DNA of 64,000 nt, taken from positions 62,001 through 126,000 of the forward strand of contig CANLOW010000004.1 of assembly GCA_947493035.1 (NCBI GenBank), written 5' to 3'. Of this stretch, positions 63,081-64,000 are shown piece after piece. The notes under the pieces are model-generated. The model was given only the letters and a program-made list of their open reading frames with translations, had not been told where the DNA came from and did no database searches. The translations under genes and the position numbers were made by a program. Position 1 is the first letter of the stretch, and every line of letters starts with the position of its first letter. Origin of the DNA: an uncultured Aquimarina sp. Lineage in GTDB: Bacteria > Bacteroidota > Bacteroidia > Flavobacteriales > Flavobacteriaceae.

Positions 63081-64000
63081 ATGAAGAAATCAATAGCTTA
63101 TTTACTTTTGTTTCTCTGTCCAGCAGCTTTCTATGCACAAGTATATAGTGGTACTGTAACAGACAAATCTACAAACCAACCTATCCAAGGAGCAACAGTA
63201 ACTTTGGTAGAGACTAATCAAACAATCACAACCCCTACAAATGGTACGTTTTCCATAAACGTATCTTCTAATGTTGCTCGCACTTTACAAATCAACAAAG
63301 AAGGCTACATGTTTGAAGATTTAAGGAATTTAACACCTACCGATAACCAAACTATCGCACTAAGACCTAAAATCAAAAGTGCTGCAACACTACGTTGGGA
63401 AAATTATTTAGAGAATTGTTCTAATTATAATGATGTTAAAATCCCAGATGACAAACCTGAATGGAATATGTCTTGGACAGAGCAAAATCTTACAGGGGAT
63501 TTAGTACAGGACAACACACTTGTCAGAAGAGATCCAACAGCTGTGATTGAACATGATGGGAAATTTCACGTTTGGTACACCTATAAAGTAGCACAAGAAA
63601 CAATTTTCCCATGGTTCATCATACCAAATTTGGACGGTAGTCGTGATGCTTTCCCTTGGGATAATGCAGACTTAATGTATGCCACATCTACTGATGGATA
63701 TGAATGGAAAGAAGAAGGTATTGCTGTTGCTCGTGGACCGAGAGGTAGCTATGATGACCAATCAGTTTTTACTCCTGAAATTCTGGAACATGAGGGGAAA
63801 TTCTATTTAGTGTACCAGACAGTTCAATTTCCTTATATAGAAAGAGTAAAGAACACTATTGGTATTGCAGTAGCCGATTCACCTGCTGGACCTTGGACGA
63901 AATCAACAGAACCTATATTGAGACCTACCGATAACGGAAAATGGACTAGCGGATCTACAAGTCGTAAAGATGCTGATGTTCAAGGTGATTTTGATAGCCA
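63081..64000 (+). CDS. GH117-like glycoside hydrolase with N-terminal carboxypeptidase-regulatory-like domain (partial)
   Basis: The first 306 residues are present; the gene runs off the window. Signal peptide to residue ~20, then a CarboxypepD-regulatory-like beta domain (21-95, 'VYSGTVTDKSTNQPIQGATV'), then a five-bladed propeller-type catalytic domain starting ~105. 'RRDPTAVIEHDGKFHVWYTY' carries the Asp (151) expected as the GH117 catalytic base, with 'DNADLMYATSTDGYEWKEEG' and 'GSYDDQSVFTPEILEHEGK'. GH117 enzymes cleave alpha-1,3-linked 3,6-anhydro-L-galactose from neoagaro-oligosaccharides. Fusion with a regulatory-like domain is unusual in my experience of the family. Confidence 0.85.
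   Translation, partial: MKKSIAYLLLFLCPAAFYAQVYSGTVTDKSTNQPIQGATVTLVETNQTITTPTNGTFSINVSSNVARTLQINKEGYMFEDLRNLTPTDNQTIALRPKIKSAATLRWENYLENCSNYNDVKIPDDKPEWNMSWTEQNLTGDLVQDNTLVRRDPTAVIEHDGKFHVWYTYKVAQETIFPWFIIPNLDGSRDAFPWDNADLMYATSTDGYEWKEEGIAVARGPRGSYDDQSVFTPEILEHEGKFYLVYQTVQFPYIERVKNTIGIAVADSPAGPWTKSTEPILRPTDNGKWTSGSTSRKDADVQGDFDS

Overview
This 64 kb stretch is chromosomal DNA from a marine flavobacterium (Bacteroidota, Flavobacteriia). Signs of this are the strongly AT-rich sequence, start regions without Shine-Dalgarno sequences, promoter cores of the TAnnTTTG type, a type IX secretion sorting tail, a PEBP-family secreted protein, an arsenosugar gene set and a GH117-type red-algal galactan enzyme at the right edge. 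Genus is not resolvable by eye. No rRNA, tRNA, CRISPR, integrase or intact insertion sequence was seen.

Left part (1-11.7 kb): the tail of an ABC permease with a YtrA-type GntR regulator, a TraB/GumN-like secreted protein, a DUF4177-like small protein with a NatA/NatB-type ABC exporter, an S9 peptidase, and two class-C-beta-lactamase-like serine hydrolases flanking a LuxR-type regulator. The intergenic region upstream of the second hydrolase carries spaced operator-like repeats. A TlpA-like thioredoxin gene follows, split by an in-frame TGA.

Galactose region (11.9-19.8 kb): a GH2 beta-galactosidase lipoprotein, galE and galM on the minus strand diverge from galK-galT. This is a complete Leloir route to UDP-glucose/glucose-1-phosphate. 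With the GH117-like gene at 63 kb it suggests growth on agar- or porphyran-type galactans. A repeated-element-like 91 bp sequence lies in the 0.75 kb divergent region.

19.8-24.1 kb: a peroxiredoxin-like protein, a PEBP/YbhB-like secreted protein, a T9SS-exported LRR protein, a decayed second copy of the PEBP gene, and a membrane-protein pair whose first member is interrupted by a stop codon.

The most unusual locus is 24.1-40.9 kb, nearly all on the minus strand. Upstream block: a small YjfI/YbjN-like protein, a PspA/IM30 protein, a NfeD/YqiJ-like membrane protein and a YqiK-type flotillin. After a gap with two frameshifted mini-genes comes the downstream block: a 1613-residue DUF3686-type AAA ATPase, a membrane protein, a DUF4178 protein, a tail-rich lipoprotein, a DUF350 (YjfL-like) membrane protein, a membrane-anchored spermidine-synthase-like enzyme, an AdoMet decarboxylase and a K+ channel with RCK domains. 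A divergent XRE regulator with repeated TTTTAGCAAAA sites sits at the head of the locus, convergent with an SF1 helicase-nuclease. I read it as an envelope-stress or membrane-remodelling system that makes an aminopropylated product at the membrane. Related gene associations around PspA are known, but this full set and its regulation look worth study.

44.4-51.9 kb is an arsenosugar biosynthesis cluster (GT2, two DUF547 proteins, ArsM, a nucleoside phosphorylase, a DUF2064 transferase, ArsS radical SAM, a CxxC peroxidase-like protein), followed by a TlpA-like protein and recA. 53-63 kb holds an acidic-repeat lipoprotein, TrhO, AhcY (which recycles the SAH made by methylation), a phosphopantetheinyl transferase, a DUF4301 protein and a large putative outer-membrane barrel. 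The window ends inside the GH117-like gene.

Several genes (10.5, 23.7, 35.1 and 35.3 kb) carry single in-frame stops or one-base frameshifts. These could be real decay or sequence errors; reads would settle it.
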